A stretch of 64,000 nt of DNA, taken from Teredinibacter turnerae. GTDB lineage: Bacteria > Pseudomonadota > Gammaproteobacteria > Pseudomonadales > Cellvibrionaceae. Shown here piece after piece: positions 63,240 to 64,000 of this stretch (positions are counted from its first letter, which is position 1; every line of letters begins with the position of its first letter). The stretch is taken from contig NZ_CP149817.1 in NCBI RefSeq assembly GCF_037935975.1, forward strand, positions 1,116,001-1,180,000, read 5' to 3'. The notes beneath the pieces were generated by a model that saw only the letters and a list, made by a program, of their open reading frames with translations, searched no databases and was not told the DNA's origin. A program made the translations under genes and the position numbers.

Positions 63240-64000
63240 GTGAGTCAACACCCCTGATTTCACTGCGCAATATCGAGCGCAGTTTTGGAACCCCGGGCGG
63301 GGTTCAGGTTAAAGCCTTGCGCGGGCTCAGCCTGGATATTCACGCGGGTGAATTCGTTGCCATCGTAGGGCAGAGTGGCAGTGGTAAGTCGACCTTGATG
63401 AATATTCTGGGTTGCCTCGATCGCCCTTCGGCGGGGAACTATCTGTTTGCCGGGAAAAATATCGAAACCTTTGACGCGGACGGCCTGGCCTGGCTGCGCC
63501 GCGAGGCATTCGGTTTTGTATTCCAGAGCTATAACCTGTTAGCCGGTTGCACGGCTGAGGAAAACGTCGAAATTCCGGCAATTTATTCCGGTGTTCCACA
63601 GGAGCACCGTCGCGCTCGCGCGGTGGAACTGCTCAACTCGCTCGGCCTCGCCGAACGCCTCGATCACTACCCCAGCCAGTTGTCTGGTGGCCAGCAGCAG
63701 CGGGTGTCGATTGCGCGCGCACTGATGAACGGCGGCCAGCTTATTCTTGCTGATGAACCCACAGGCGCGCTGGATTCACAATCCAGTCGCGAAGTGATGG
63801 CGCTGTTGGCCGAGCTGGCAAAAAAAGGCCACACCGTCATTCTGATTACCCATGATATGGAGGTGGCGAATCACGCGGACCGCATTATCGAGCTGCGCGA
63901 CGGTCAGGTGATTGCGGATAACCGCCAAGCTGATGCCGAGTCTGTGGGCGATGCGAGTTTGCCAGACCTCGCGCACGCGAACCAGAAAACCTCCTGGTTG
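63236..64000 (+). CDS. macB: MacB-type ABC transporter ATPase (partial, cut by window end)
   Basis: 255 codons visible from TTG 63236, with no stop before the window ends. Full nucleotide-binding domain: Walker [12 protein letters not shown]-loop FVFQSYNLL, signature LSGGQQQRV, Walker [13 protein letters not shown] and H-loop ITHDMEVA. The sequence after it ([16 protein letters not shown]) is the start of the linker toward the membrane domain expected for MacB, so the protein very likely continues. The overlap with macA shows translational coupling. Exports macrolides, lipoproteins or peptides in relatives; substrate here unknown. Confidence 0.85.
   Translation, partial: MSESTPLISLRNIERSFGTPGGVQVKALRGLSLDIHAGEFVAIVGQSGSGKSTLMNILGCLDRPSAGNYLFAGKNIETFDADGLAWLRREAFGFVFQSYNLLAGCTAEENVEIPAIYSGVPQEHRRARAVELLNSLGLAERLDHYPSQLSGGQQQRVSIARALMNGGQLILADEPTGALDSQSSREVMALLAELAKKGHTVILITHDMEVANHADRIIELRDGQVIADNRQADAESVGDASLPDLAHANQKTSWL

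Overview
The window looks like the chromosome of a marine-type gammaproteobacterium, most plausibly from the Cellvibrionaceae (Saccharophagus/Teredinibacter relatives). This is an inference from gene order (zapE-zapG-degS beside rplM-rpsI-petABC-sspAB; dolP-diaA-yraN-lpoA beside rsmI) and from a large TonB-dependent receptor of the kind abundant in polysaccharide degraders. No rRNA, tRNA or CRISPR array was seen.

Layout. (1) 1-23 kb is conserved core. It holds a Wolinella-type quinol:fumarate reductase operon (frdCAB), the envelope protease DegS, ZapG/ZapE, ribosomal proteins L13/S9, the cytochrome bc1 operon in which cytochrome b and c1 are one continuous reading frame, SspA/SspB, a Yip1-like membrane protein, a DEDD exonuclease, an M48 protease/LemA pair, a thiolase, an 18-copy GC-rich minisatellite, and dolP-diaA-yraN-lpoA facing rsmI. 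(2) About 22.9-45.8 kb is an AT-richer accessory island. Its centre is a 2,408-residue exported SpvB/YD-repeat (Rhs-type) protein with a DUF4329-like C-terminal tip and an overlapping exported immunity candidate. Around it lie a secreted zinc phospholipase C-like protein, a secreted alpha/beta-hydrolase lipase whose N-terminus resembles that of the YD protein, four small exported proteins of similar architecture, duplicated lipoprotein genes, REP-associated transposases in several states of decay, and an IS66 relic fused in frame to an orphan Rhs tip with its own membrane immunity candidate. (3) 45.8-48.6 kb is a TonB-dependent receptor followed by another dead REP transposase. (4) 49.8-60.9 kb is an envelope-stress and signalling block: DUF1328, an OsmY-like BON protein, a PerM/AI-2E-type permease, DUF883/YqjE-like genes and a small lipoprotein. 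Next to these is a five-gene signalling operon (NtrC-type sigma-54 activator, a 69-residue stand-alone histidine-phosphoacceptor peptide, a CHASE3-like kinase, a receiver protein and a triple-receiver hybrid kinase). (5) 61-64 kb holds a CbiM-like permease and a MacA/MacB-type efflux pair cut by the window end.

How the parts may work together. By eye, sigma-54 (-24/-12) promoter-like sites, five with exact GG-N10-GC spacing and one off by a base, precede nearly every transcription unit of the stress block and also the NtrC-type operon itself. That suggests a local self-regulated sigma-54 envelope-stress regulon. The accessory island reads as a polymorphic-toxin/lipolytic secretion locus that has been rearranged by REP transposases and IS66.

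All calls rest on reading the sequence and on family knowledge; no database or computational search was run.
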